From positions 62,001-126,000 of the forward strand of contig CAJNCY010000002.1 of the NCBI GenBank assembly GCA_905221375.1: a stretch of 64,000 bases of DNA, given 5' to 3'. Origin of the DNA: a bacterium. GTDB lineage: Bacteria; Bacillota; Bacilli; Lactobacillales; Streptococcaceae. This document shows, one piece after another, positions 16,955 through 24,823 of the stretch. The notes below the pieces were generated by a model, which saw only the letters and a list, made by a program, of their open reading frames with translations, was not told where the DNA came from and searched no databases. Position 1 is the first letter of the stretch, and each line of letters opens with the position of its first letter. The translations under genes were made by a program, and so were the position numbers.

Positions 16955-18004
16955 TCAATCCTTATCTGCTTCATTTTCTTTTACGAGATCTTTTTGTGAA
17001 TCCTTTTCAGAGAGTTTTTGATCGATATACTTGTTAATGGTTTCATAAAATTCCTTGGTCGTCTCACCGTCTAATTTTGTCGAATTATGGACTTGATTGA
17101 CTTTCAATTGAACAGATTGAATACCGTAAGAGGCTTGTTTTTGGTGGAGCATTTCTAACTCTTCTTCTGAAATCGGATCTCCAACAACCGTCAAGACCAA
17201 TTCATTGTTCCTTGACTTGTAGACTTGATTAATAACCGTGTGATTGGCGAACTCTTTTCCTACAAACTGTTTGATTCCTTCTTTTCGCGCTTGATCTATC
17301 GTCAGAGTGACTGCTGAATAACTAGCTGGAAGAATCAATAATACAATCAAGGATATCAACCCAATTCTCATTTTAATGTTTAGCTCTTTAAATGAACTTA
17401 AGGGAGATTTTCTCATCAAAATTCTTGTTCCAACAATATTGATTAGCATGATAAAAACACAGTTGATCAAGAAAAGATAAAGAGCTCCAAATAAAAATCG
17501 TACATTTCCATTAGCTAAACCGTAACCTGCAGTACAGATAGGTGGCATCAGAGCTGTTGCAATGGCTACTCCTGGCACGATATTGTTTGCTTCTTTTTTC
17601 CTTGACCCAATTACACCTGCTATCCCACCAGCAATAGCAATAAGAACATCCCAAATGGTTGGAGAGGTTCGTGCAATCAATTCGCTACTTTCATAAGATA
17701 AGGGAGAAATCCAGAAATACAGAGCCGAGACAAGCAAGCTGACCAATACTTGAGTAAATAAAACCTCTAGAGATTGCTTGATTAAACGCGTATCAAAAAT
17801 AGCTAAACCGAATCCCAGTCCAACAATCGGTGTCATGAGAGGTGAAATCAACATGGCTCCTATAATGACAGCTGTTGAATTCATATTTAGTCCGATAGAG
17901 GCAATAAAAATTGCACACATCAAAATCGCTGTATCTCTCAATCGAACATGAAGGTCATCGTATAATTTCTCACGGTATTCCCGTGTTGAATAATTGGCAG
18001 TCAT
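16955..18004 (-). CDS. DUF389 / TIGR00341 family membrane protein
   Basis: A 349-residue protein with about six to eight membrane helices in the N-terminal two thirds (for example [19 protein letters not shown] and [16 protein letters not shown]) and a soluble, charged C-terminal domain of about 130 residues. The family is widespread and its function unknown. Its start overlaps the stop of the ion-channel gene by four bases (ATGA type), so both are translated together. The first 66 residues recur in a truncated copy upstream. Confidence 0.85.
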   Translation of the reverse strand: MTANYSTREYREKLYDDLHVRLRDTAILMCAIFIASIGLNMNSTAVIIGAMLISPLMTPIVGLGFGLAIFDTRLIKQSLEVLFTQVLVSLLVSALYFWISPLSYESSELIARTSPTIWDVLIAIAGGIAGVIGSRKKEANNIVPGVAIATALMPPICTAGYGLANGNVRFLFGALYLFLINCVFIMLINIVGTRILMRKSPLSSFKELNIKMRIGLISLIVLLILPASYSAVTLTIDQARKEGIKQFVGKEFANHTVINQVYKSRNNELVLTVVGDPISEEELEMLHQKQASYGIQSVQLKVNQVHNSTKLDGETTKEFYETINKYIDQKLSEKDSQKDLVKENEADKD

Positions 18005-18324
18005 TTGTCCTCTCCTCTTTCCTTATTTAAATTGGTATAATAATTAAAAATAACAGCTGATAAACAGCCAAAAAATATGAGCCCATAAATCGTCAAGAAG
18101 ACACTGGTAATCCTTCCAATCAAGGTCACAGCTAGGAGATCCCCGTAGCCGACAGTCGTCGAAGTCACAAAAGCATACCAAAGACCGTCTCCGTAATTTG
18201 TGATAGCAGGTTCAACTAGGAAAAGCACGCCTCCTGACCCAAAAACAAAGGTCACAAAACTCAGAGCAAACCGAGTAAAACCCGTAACCTGCATAATATG
18301 CCATAACATTTTTAAACGTTTCAT
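18001..18324 (-). CDS. Two-helix potassium-channel-like protein
   Basis: A 107-residue protein with two membrane helices around a pore loop. The selectivity filter reads TTVGYGD near residues 56-62, the potassium-channel signature (PF07885, Ion_trans_2). No RCK or voltage-sensor domain is attached, so it would form a minimal tetrameric KcsA-like channel. Overlaps the DUF389 gene by four bases. Confidence 0.85.
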   Translation of the reverse strand: MKRLKMLWHIMQVTGFTRFALSFVTFVFGSGGVLFLVEPAITNYGDGLWYAFVTSTTVGYGDLLAVTLIGRITSVFLTIYGLIFFGCLSAVIFNYYTNLNKERGEDK

Positions 18325-18410
18325 TTGTTCTCCTTATTCATACTAGCTCCTGACCGAGCCGTTTTTTTCCAATAATCAAAGTGAAGATAGGACATGATCT
18401 CCATCACCAA
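18321..18410 (-). pseudogene. C-terminal remnant of a lost gene
   Basis: In a frame different from the truncated DUF389 copy there is an open stretch of 29 codons that looks coding ([14 protein letters not shown], then KKTARSGASMNKENK) and stops with a TGA overlapping the ATG of the channel gene, as in a translationally coupled operon. Its 5' part has been replaced by the DUF389 duplicate. I cannot name the original family. Confidence 0.4.
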
Positions 18411-18603
18411 ACCCCAGTCCAACAATCGGTGTCATAAGAGGGGAAATCAGCATGGCTCCAATAATGACAGCTGTTGAATTCATATTTAGGCCAATAGAGG
18501 CAATAAAAATCGCACACATCAAAATCACTGTATCTCTTAATCGAACATGAAGATCATCATATAATTTCTCACGGTATTCACGTGTTGAATAGTTTCCAGT
18601 CAT
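18376..18603 (-). pseudogene. Truncated duplicate of the DUF389 gene
   Basis: Residues 1-66 match the intact protein at 16955-18004 with only two substitutions (A3G and A26V). After GLGFG the homology stops abruptly and the frame ends nine residues later (75 residues in total). It has lost most of the membrane domain and all of the soluble domain. It has its own ribosome site (GGAG) and follows an extended -10 promoter (18745-18750), so it may still be transcribed with the channel and the intact gene. Confidence 0.8.
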
Positions 18604-18840
18604 TGGTTACTCCTTTTATTTCGTATAATTTTGTTTCTGCATGGATGATGGTAGAGAGACTTCTGTCCAATCTTACATATTTTTCTTCTCACCTGTTATT
18701 CTTTTGAAAATTATCCTTTAAATATCCGTCAGTCCATCCTTAACATTATATCAAAAATTTTACAGTCTTTCTTCGAAGAAATCTATCAATTGAATAGATA
18801 GATGAAGCAAGAAATTTTTGTTTCCTTATCCGAAGAAGGA
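18604..18840. promoter_or_regulatory. Promoter region of the DUF389/channel operon
   Basis: No gene is seen. On the minus strand TGATATAAT (extended -10, box at 18745-18750) is the best promoter for the downstream operon. A TTCTTCGAAGAA palindrome lies just upstream of it (18771-18782). Confidence 0.45.
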
Positions 18841-18878
18841 AAAACGGTATCTCCTGAACCTTGATACTATGCGTTTTA
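18841..18878 (-). terminator. Stem-loop repeat family, copy A; terminator of the ABC exporter gene
   Basis: On the minus strand AAAACG-CATA-GTATC, loop, GATAC-CGTTTTT. The 5' half matches two other hairpins at 35381 and 52508 (AAAACGCAT.ATATCA pattern). It lies 16 bases after the exporter stop and ends in a T run. Confidence 0.6.
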
Positions 18879-18893
18879 TTCTTTATAATTTAG

Positions 18894-20405
18894 CTATTTC
18901 AAAATTACAAGTTCTCCATTCTTAATTTCCCAAACTTGGTCAAACTTACTTAATAATTCGTTTTGGCGATGTAAAGTAACAATGACGGCACTTGGTAGTT
19001 CCAGAACTCTTTCCAATTCCATTTTAAACTGATTAGTATCCAAGGCAGAGAAAGGTTCGTCTAGGATAAGCAATGGATTTTTACGATTTTTCTCACGATT
19101 TAAATACATTCGTTGTTGCTGACCACCTGACAGGGATTGTGGTGGAATTTTTTCAAATTCTTCTTCTCTGAATTTTGCATTGAAACTATTGAATAGCGTT
19201 ACATTATTTTCATAACTCGAAATAAATGTATGTTCTTGTTGCAGAATCATACCGAATCTTCCCCAAAGATGGTCCAAAACAAGCTCATCTAGCACAATCT
19301 GTCCTTCAAAATCTTCATCTGTTCCATTTAAAATGTTGAGCAGACTACTTTTCCCAGACCCATTCTTACCAATAAGCGCAATTTTATCCCCTTTTTGAAT
19401 CGTAGCGGAAGTAATTATCAATTTTGATTCTCCCAATTGCTTGGAAATATTTTTCAAACTAATCATATCAAAAGAATGTTGAGGTGCTTGAACTGAAACA
19501 GGTCTCCCAACAATGTTTTGAAAACTCTTGATTACAGGCTTTACAGACTCTAACATTTGTAAATCATAAAGGATTTCCTGTATTGGCTCAGAAAAAGCAT
19601 TAATATATCCGAAACTCGCCACCACCTCAGGAATACCAAGTTGCTGGTGAGATAGAGAGTAAGCTAAATAAATAAACAGAACAAGACTAATGAATTCAAA
19701 AGAAACACCTGTCAATAAGATGCCTGTAATTTTTGTCAAACCATACTTAAAATACTTATCCTGCAAATTCTTTAGAGAACTCTTTTGTTGATTCAAAAAA
19801 TGCGACATAGTTAGTTTATTTACCAAATGATGTCCCATGAGCAAATCCTCCAAAGTTCGATAGTAATCTCCTTGTTTTTTCAAGTAAACCTGTCTACGAT
19901 TAGCGGTCAACTTCCCAACGATTTTAGGAATTTGAATACTAATTCCAGTAGAAAAGATTAAAATCAGTGATACAATAGGATTAATTGTTCTGCTAATAAT
20001 GAAAGCGTAAATGATGATACGTAAAATTTGTTTGATAAAACTCATCAATGGAGGAAGGTAATCCTTTTCCAACGAATCTAGGTCATTAGATTGATAGGAA
20101 ATATACTCTGCTACTGTTTTCTGCTTGAAATCGTGGTGACTGAGTCCCAGAAGTGAACGAAACCACTCATTTTTCAAAGTAGTCGAAAAGATAATCCCCT
20201 GCTTCCAATCAAGTATCATTTGGATATAGTTACAACTCAAATAGCCTGCCACTGACATAGAGTAACCATATAGAGCTACTTGATAATCCCCTTTGATTAA
20301 TGCCTGCGTGAAATACGGTAACAAAGCTGTGCAGATATTCGATACTACACCAAAAAGAAAATTAAAGAAGAGATACCATCTAATAGTTTTAAGATATGGT
20401 AGCAT
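18894..20405 (-). CDS. ABC exporter, fused permease and ATPase domains
   Basis: A 503-residue half-transporter: about five to six membrane helices in residues 1-290, then an ATPase domain with Walker A GKNGSGKSS, signature LSGGQQQR and Walker B LLILDEPF. It is short for the type (usually about 570 residues), with a brief N-terminal region and no peptidase domain. Such proteins export peptides, lipids or drugs. Its ribosome site (AAGGAG) follows the stop of the decayed radical-SAM fragment by a few bases, so it was probably the dedicated exporter of a modified peptide. The reading frame is intact. Terminated by hairpin copy A. Confidence 0.8.
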   Translation of the reverse strand: MLPYLKTIRWYLFFNFLFGVVSNICTALLPYFTQALIKGDYQVALYGYSMSVAGYLSCNYIQMILDWKQGIIFSTTLKNEWFRSLLGLSHHDFKQKTVAEYISYQSNDLDSLEKDYLPPLMSFIKQILRIIIYAFIISRTINPIVSLILIFSTGISIQIPKIVGKLTANRRQVYLKKQGDYYRTLEDLLMGHHLVNKLTMSHFLNQQKSSLKNLQDKYFKYGLTKITGILLTGVSFEFISLVLFIYLAYSLSHQQLGIPEVVASFGYINAFSEPIQEILYDLQMLESVKPVIKSFQNIVGRPVSVQAPQHSFDMISLKNISKQLGESKLIITSATIQKGDKIALIGKNGSGKSSLLNILNGTDEDFEGQIVLDELVLDHLWGRFGMILQQEHTFISSYENNVTLFNSFNAKFREEEFEKIPPQSLSGGQQQRMYLNREKNRKNPLLILDEPFSALDTNQFKMELERVLELPSAVIVTLHRQNELLSKFDQVWEIKNGELVILK

Positions 20406-20420
20406 ATACGATACTCCTTG

Positions 20421-20756
20421 CTAATGCGTTTTTTTACATATCGCAGAACAATCTCTACTATTCCCTATTTCAGATAGTGCGATACTCGGACATTGAGTGC
20501 AATAATTGTAAATCACACAAGTACTGCAGTTTTTACTATCATTCAAAATATAATTTGCTATTTTGTAAAATATAGGTCTATCTCATGTTTCTTTGATAGA
20601 TGTAAAATGAATATTTCCAATACTTCTATTGAAAGTAAGCTTTTTCAGCTTTTTCTAACGATTTAGGCTATTTCGTGACACACCCACAATCCGTGAAAAT
20701 TCTGGTTATATCAGATTATGTGATTTTCGTAAGAATTTTATATTGTCTCCAATCAT
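20421..20756 (-). pseudogene. Decayed fusion: XRE regulator start joined to a radical-SAM SPASM end
   Basis: 112 codons in one frame from ATG 20756 to TAG 20421, interrupted by three stops. The first 33 codons read like an XRE-type helix-turn-helix protein: MIGDNIKFLRKSHNL, then PEFSRIVGVSRNSL; a Gln codon and a Tyr codon have become stops (positions 17 and 34). The remainder reads like the C-terminus of a radical-SAM peptide maturase: SIGNIHFTSIKET, a stop where a Trp is expected, then a SPASM-like cysteine set NCSTCVIYNYCTQCP followed by two more Cys (DCSAIC). The middle of both genes is missing. It ends 15 bases before the ABC exporter. Confidence 0.65.
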
Positions 20757-20783
20757 GGCAGTCTCCTTTTACTTGATAAAACT

Positions 20784-20792
20784 ATTATAACA
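20784..20792 (-). promoter_or_regulatory. Extended -10 promoter of the decayed locus and exporter
   Basis: TGTTATAAT on the minus strand, 28 bases before the ATG of the XRE remnant, which itself keeps a good AAAGGAG site. Probably still drives the exporter. Confidence 0.55.
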
Positions 20793-20806
20793 TTTAGAAA
20801 TTAAAA

Positions 20807-21093
20807 ACTGGTTCAAAATCAATAGAATGTGTGTATTCGATACATTCAATAAATTCTTGGAAAGAGTTCTACACCAGTTACACAAATCTATATACACCTA
20901 TCTCATTCAAAATAAAAAGAAAGCTGCAGTTCTTTTAATCCTGTATCAACGATTCATTCTGAAATCGAATAGGAGACATTTCCCAAGTCTACAATTCACT
21001 TCATCTCAAATTAATTTTTGTAATTCACCCTTAGTTTATAGATTTTATGCTCTACAAAAGTATAAAGCATACAAAACTTCACTTTGAACCAGT
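20807..21093. repeat. 287-base segment bounded by an 11-base inverted repeat
   Basis: ACTGGTTCAAA at 20807 and TTTGAACCAGT at 21083 are perfect inverted ends. Inside, the minus strand keeps a frame broken by scattered stops whose codons look like former coding sequence (for example SFQEFIECIEYTHSIDFEPVFNF), and the plus strand has an 86-codon ORF I regard as chance. It may be a miniature or decayed insertion sequence; the family is not recognised. Confidence 0.4.
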
Positions 21094-21204
21094 ATTTATA
21101 CTATATTCCGTATTAAAAATTCTATTATTGGTTTTGTAAAAAACAGTCTTCAAATATCCTGAAATATAGCAAAAAGAGATTGGGTAAAAACTCATTGTCT
21201 CTTC

Positions 21205-22179
21205 TCACTCAAGGACTAAGTTCACTTGAGCAAACTGAATCCGCACTGTCGTTCCTTTTCCGACCTCAGACTCGATCCGAATCTGATGACCCAGTTCTTC
21301 AGAAATTTTCTTAGATAGATAAAGACCAAGGCCAGATGACTGCTGGGTTAGGCGTCCATTATATCCTGAGAAACCACGTTCAAAGACTCGGAGGACATCA
21401 CTGTTTTTTATCCCGATTCCTGTATCCTTGATACAAAGCTCTTGCCCCTCCATATAAATCTCCAGACCACCTTCCTTGGTGTACTTGAGACTATTTGAGA
21501 TAATTTGTTCAATGACCACTAGTAGCCACTTCTTATCCGTCACGATTTCTTTATCAAGGTCATATAGATTGACATTTAGTCCTTTTTGAATAAAGAAAAG
21601 AGCGTATTTACGAATTATTTCCTTAACCAAGTCCTCGATTTGAACCTGCTTTAAGACCAAATCATCATGAAAACTTTCTAAACGCAGGTACTGTAAAACT
21701 AGATTGGTATAGGAATCAATCTTGAAAATTTCCTGTTCTAACTGCTGCTTCAGTTGGCGGTCGGCTACTTCTGCAACTAAGAGTTGACTGGCTGCAATGG
21801 GGGTCTTAATCTGATGGACCCACAAGGTATAGTAATCCAGCAAATCCGTCAGTTTTCTTTCTGAATCTGACCTCTGCTGATAGAGTTCCATCTCACGCGC
21901 TTCTAATTTCTCAGCCAAGGCTCTTTCCAAAGGAGACTGAGCTTCCCTCTCACCATAGAGAAGTTCCTGACGATAGACCTGCATTTCCACCAATATGTCC
22001 CAAGTGAAAAATAAGATGGTTACAAAGCAACATAGCAGGAAAAAGTAGAGAAAGTAAATTCCCAAACTGGCAAATAAAAACTGAAAGAGCAAAACCAGAA
22101 ATGTTAAAGAAAGCAGATAGACAAACAGACGACTACGGGAACGCAGATAGGCTAGAAAAAATTGTTTCCAATCAAGCAT
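21205..22179 (-). CDS. Sensor histidine kinase, intramembrane-sensing (BceS-like) type
   Basis: A 324-residue kinase. Two membrane helices at about 18-58 with almost no extracellular loop, then a coiled linker, the phosphorylated His122 in the H-box HQIKTPIA, the N-box SNSLKYT, and G-boxes DTGIGI and GLGLYLS. It matches the sensor of the pneumococcal TCS01 pair in place and length. With no external sensor, such kinases usually take their signal from a partner transporter; no bacitracin-type transporter lies beside it here. It overlaps the regulator gene by eight bases. Confidence 0.88.
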   Translation of the reverse strand: MLDWKQFFLAYLRSRSRLFVYLLSLTFLVLLFQFLFASLGIYFLYFFLLCCFVTILFFTWDILVEMQVYRQELLYGEREAQSPLERALAEKLEAREMELYQQRSDSERKLTDLLDYYTLWVHQIKTPIAASQLLVAEVADRQLKQQLEQEIFKIDSYTNLVLQYLRLESFHDDLVLKQVQIEDLVKEIIRKYALFFIQKGLNVNLYDLDKEIVTDKKWLLVVIEQIISNSLKYTKEGGLEIYMEGQELCIKDTGIGIKNSDVLRVFERGFSGYNGRLTQQSSGLGLYLSKKISEELGHQIRIESEVGKGTTVRIQFAQVNLVLE

Positions 22180-22849
22180 GCTTCAGTCCGTACCCTATCC
22201 CTTTCTTGGTCTCGATAAATCCTACCAAGCCCTGCTCTTCCAACTTTTTACGCAATCGAGCTACATTAACAGATAGGGTATTGTCATCAATGAAAAAGTC
22301 ACTGTTCCAAAGCTCCCGCATCAGGTCATCACGCGCTACAATATTGCCCGCATGCTCAAATAAAACGCGTAAAATCTGGAATTCGTTCTTGGTCAAATTC
22401 AAGACTTGCCCTTGATAATGTAAATCCATTGATTTGGTATTGAGGATAACACCAGCATATTCCAGTAAACTCTCGTCACGCCCAAACTCATAGGAACGAC
22501 GCAACAAGCCCTGAACCTTGGCTAAAAGAACCTGCTGGTCAAAAGGCTTGGTCACAAAGTCATCCGCCCCCATATTGATTGCCATGACAATATCCATAGC
22601 CTGGTCTCTCGAAGACAGAAACATGATCGGCACCTTGGAAATCTTGCGGATTTCCTGACACCAGTGATAACCATTAAACAAGGGCAGTCCAATATCCATG
22701 AGGACCAGATGAGGCTCCGACTGGACAAAAAGACTCAAAACTTCCATAAAGTCTTCTACCAAGACCACTTCAAATCCCCATTCAGAGAGCATTTTCCCGA
22801 CTTGTTGACGAATGACCTGATCATCTTCTACTAATAAAATCTTGTGCAT
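22172..22849 (-). CDS. Response regulator, OmpR/PhoB family
   Basis: A 225-residue regulator with an N-terminal receiver domain (acidic EDD at 8-10, phospho-acceptor Asp52 in VLMDIGLP, Lys near 101 in TKPF) and a C-terminal winged helix (LTKNEFQILRVLF ... LSVNVARLRKKLE). It is the partner of the downstream kinase and its targets are not known from sequence. AGGAGA precedes the ATG. Confidence 0.92.
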   Translation of the reverse strand: MHKILLVEDDQVIRQQVGKMLSEWGFEVVLVEDFMEVLSLFVQSEPHLVLMDIGLPLFNGYHWCQEIRKISKVPIMFLSSRDQAMDIVMAINMGADDFVTKPFDQQVLLAKVQGLLRRSYEFGRDESLLEYAGVILNTKSMDLHYQGQVLNLTKNEFQILRVLFEHAGNIVARDDLMRELWNSDFFIDDNTLSVNVARLRKKLEEQGLVGFIETKKGIGYGLKHA

Positions 22850-23187
22850 CTGATTCTCCTTTGCTAATTTTAGGAGTCTTAAATCCTTTAGTATAAATAG
22901 AGGGCTTAGTATCTAATACTTTTTTGACATTTCCTTGTCACAACAGCTCAAAAACAGATAGTGAATAACCCCATTGATATCATACCTTATTTTCAGACAT
23001 AGTGCCAGCACTACCCATTTATTTTTAATTTTTTCAACCCTCATTTCAGTTCTTTTATACATCCCCTTAACCAAAATTTATATCTATTCTTCCAAACCTT
23101 GAGTGTAGTTAAAACGACACTCTATACTCTTCTAACATTGAAAAGCTCCTTATCAAGTGGTATCCGTAAAAAGTTCTAGCTTTCAGA
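22850..23187. other. Intergenic region between the two-component operon and the TetR gene
   Basis: About 340 bases with no gene. A TATACT (minus strand, about 22889-22894) is a possible -10 for the two-component operon. Nothing else is recognised. Confidence 0.4.
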
Positions 23188-23245
23188 TTGACAATCTGAA
23201 AAAGATTTGTTAAGATATGAATGAACAATATTTAATATTCATTCA
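23188..23245 (+). promoter_or_regulatory. Promoter and operator of the TetR-family gene
   Basis: TTGACA (23188-23193), 17 bases, TAAGAT (23211-23216), immediately followed by the inverted repeat TGAATGAA-N12-TTCATTCA (23218-23245) covering the transcription start. This is the layout of autorepression. The same half-sites recur before the next gene. Confidence 0.7.
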
Positions 23246-23263
23246 GAAAAGAGGTGAATCAAA

Positions 23264-23827
23264 TTGGACAAAAAACAGGCTTTGAAATCCGCAGCTTATG
23301 AAGTTTTTTCAAAAAAAGGATACAAGGCGACAGGAATTTCAGAAATTGCTAGACAAGCTCATATGGCAGTCGGATCTTTTTATAACTATTACGAAAGTAA
23401 AGAGGCTATTTTTTTAGATATCTATATTGATGAAAACAACCGTGTTCGCCAAACTATGATCGAAGAACTGGATTGGGAAATTGATATGATTGATCTTATT
23501 AGTCAACTCTTTGCTCAATCCAGAGCACTCGTTTCTTCCAATAAAATCCTTGCAGAATGGTACAATCCTGCCATAGCAGATGAGTTGCATAGCTACTATT
23601 CCTCAGAAGAAGGGAAAGTCACGAATCCATTTCATCAATTTCTCGTGAAAACCTTTACTCATCGTTTGCAGGCTGAAGGCCATTCTCCAGAAAAAATTCA
23701 AGATATTTTACAAGTTTACAACCTATTTTACTACATGGATATGCATATCACAGAAAATGATTTTCCAGATATTAGCAAAACTGTAGAAATACTAGCAACC
23801 AACTTCATTAAAGGAATACTGAAATAA
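23264..23827 (+). CDS. TetR/AcrR-family transcriptional regulator
   Basis: A 187-residue regulator. The N-terminal helix-turn-helix is typical: AAYEVFSKKGYKATGISEIA ending in FYNYYESKEAIF. The C-terminal part binds an unknown ligand. The start is TTG at 23264 with GAGGTG eight bases upstream; there is no better ATG before the helix-turn-helix. It is followed after 96 bases by the reductase-like gene, with a shared operator sequence, so it probably represses itself and that gene. Confidence 0.88.
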   Translation: MDKKQALKSAAYEVFSKKGYKATGISEIARQAHMAVGSFYNYYESKEAIFLDIYIDENNRVRQTMIEELDWEIDMIDLISQLFAQSRALVSSNKILAEWYNPAIADELHSYYSSEEGKVTNPFHQFLVKTFTHRLQAEGHSPEKIQDILQVYNLFYYMDMHITENDFPDISKTVEILATNFIKGILK

Positions 23828-23852
23828 AGAAATCTTTTCTTTATTTTTTGGA
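23827..23852 (+). terminator. Weak hairpin after the TetR gene
   Basis: AAAGAA-ATC-TTTTCTTT followed by a T tract directly after the stop codon. Short stem, so possibly only partial termination. Confidence 0.35.
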
Positions 23853-23858
23853 AATTAT

Positions 23859-23894
23859 TGAATGAAAAAAAATATTATTCATTCATTCATTCAT
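23859..23894 (+). promoter_or_regulatory. Second TetR operator with tandem ATTC repeats
   Basis: TGAATGAA-N11-TTCATTCA (23859-23885) repeats the half-sites found before the TetR gene, and continues as extra TTCA units to 23892, giving overlapping candidate sites about 30 bases before the reductase-like gene. Confidence 0.6.
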
Positions 23895-23923
23895 AGAAAA
23901 TTACTACACTATAGGAGTTAAAA

Positions 23924-24700
23924 ATGAAACGAGGGAAAAAAATGTTCATAATTATTCTAACTACACTTGGAGTGCTCGGCTTTATATCTTGGGGAATCAT
24001 TACCTATCTTGGACGAAGTCAAACTTTATCGATAAAATCCATTGAAAATCCCAGCGGAGATTTGTATTTAGTTCACATCACAAAACCAAAAAATCAAATA
24101 TGGAAAGCTGGCTCCTTTGCTCAGTTTAAGCTTCCTGACAGCGCGTTTGATCCAGACAAAAGTCCAGTAAAGGAGAATCAGGCTAGCCGATGGCTAACCC
24201 TTGCTTCCACTCCTGATGAGGATGAAATTCTTATTGTAACCCATAATAGTGGTAGCGTGTTTAAGGAAACCTTAACACATTTACCAGCTGGTAGTAAAAT
24301 TGAAATGAGGTGGCTGGAGTCATCTGTATCTGTTAAAGACAATGACCAAGCACTGGTTTGTTTTGCCTCTGATGTCGGTATTTCTACTCTACGTCCAGTT
24401 GTGAAAGAGTGGGCTGGTAAGCGCTCCATCATTCTTAATCATTTAGACAAAGGAGTAAACATTTTTGATAATGAGTTAAGAGAGCTTAGTAAGAATAATC
24501 CGAATCTAACTTATAAAACTAGCGAAAACTCTTCTCAAAGCCAAGCATTTTTAAAAAATGCGGTTGTGAAATACGGCAACCAAGCTATTTATCTCTTAAC
24601 CGGCCAACCTGATGATATAAATGAGATGAAAAATTTCTTAAAAGAGAATGGGATTGACGACAAACAGATACAAACAAGTATGTTTAGAGGTTTGAAATAA
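23924..24700 (+). CDS. Membrane-anchored ferredoxin-reductase-like protein
   Basis: A 258-residue protein with one N-terminal membrane helix (about 8-28) and a soluble domain. The domain has the order of the ferredoxin-NADP reductase fold: a beta-barrel part ending RWLTLASTPDED (the flavin-binding RxxT/S position), a segment SDVGISTLRPVVKEW (the nucleotide-binding G-rich loop) and a C-terminal LTGQPDDINEMKNFLKENGI typical of FNR-family ends. It would move electrons with FAD and NAD(P)H near the membrane, but no iron-sulphur or heme partner is fused or adjacent. Regulation by the upstream TetR protein is suggested by the shared operator. AGGAG precedes the ATG. Confidence 0.7.
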   Translation: MKRGKKMFIIILTTLGVLGFISWGIITYLGRSQTLSIKSIENPSGDLYLVHITKPKNQIWKAGSFAQFKLPDSAFDPDKSPVKENQASRWLTLASTPDEDEILIVTHNSGSVFKETLTHLPAGSKIEMRWLESSVSVKDNDQALVCFASDVGISTLRPVVKEWAGKRSIILNHLDKGVNIFDNELRELSKNNPNLTYKTSENSSQSQAFLKNAVVKYGNQAIYLLTGQPDDINEMKNFLKENGIDDKQIQTSMFRGLK

Positions 24701-24728
24701 AAGCAAACTGTCTTCTATGTGTCTGAAT

Positions 24729-24750
24729 CATACCATTATAGGTCGGTATG
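24729..24750. promoter_or_regulatory. Small inverted repeat before the lipase-like gene
   Basis: CATACC-N10-GGTATG, 74 bases before the ATG of the lipase-like gene. Possible operator; nothing else supports it. Confidence 0.3.
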
Positions 24751-24823
24751 TAGAGAGCTCGTACAAACCAACTAGTAAATTCTATGTGATTGTGATAAGA
24801 TAAATAAAAAGAAAGGAGCACTT

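Noticed and set aside
20827..21087. 86-codon plus-strand ORF inside the 287-base element
   Set aside because: No ribosome site, low-complexity AT-rich codons, and the minus strand of the same bases looks more like former coding sequence.
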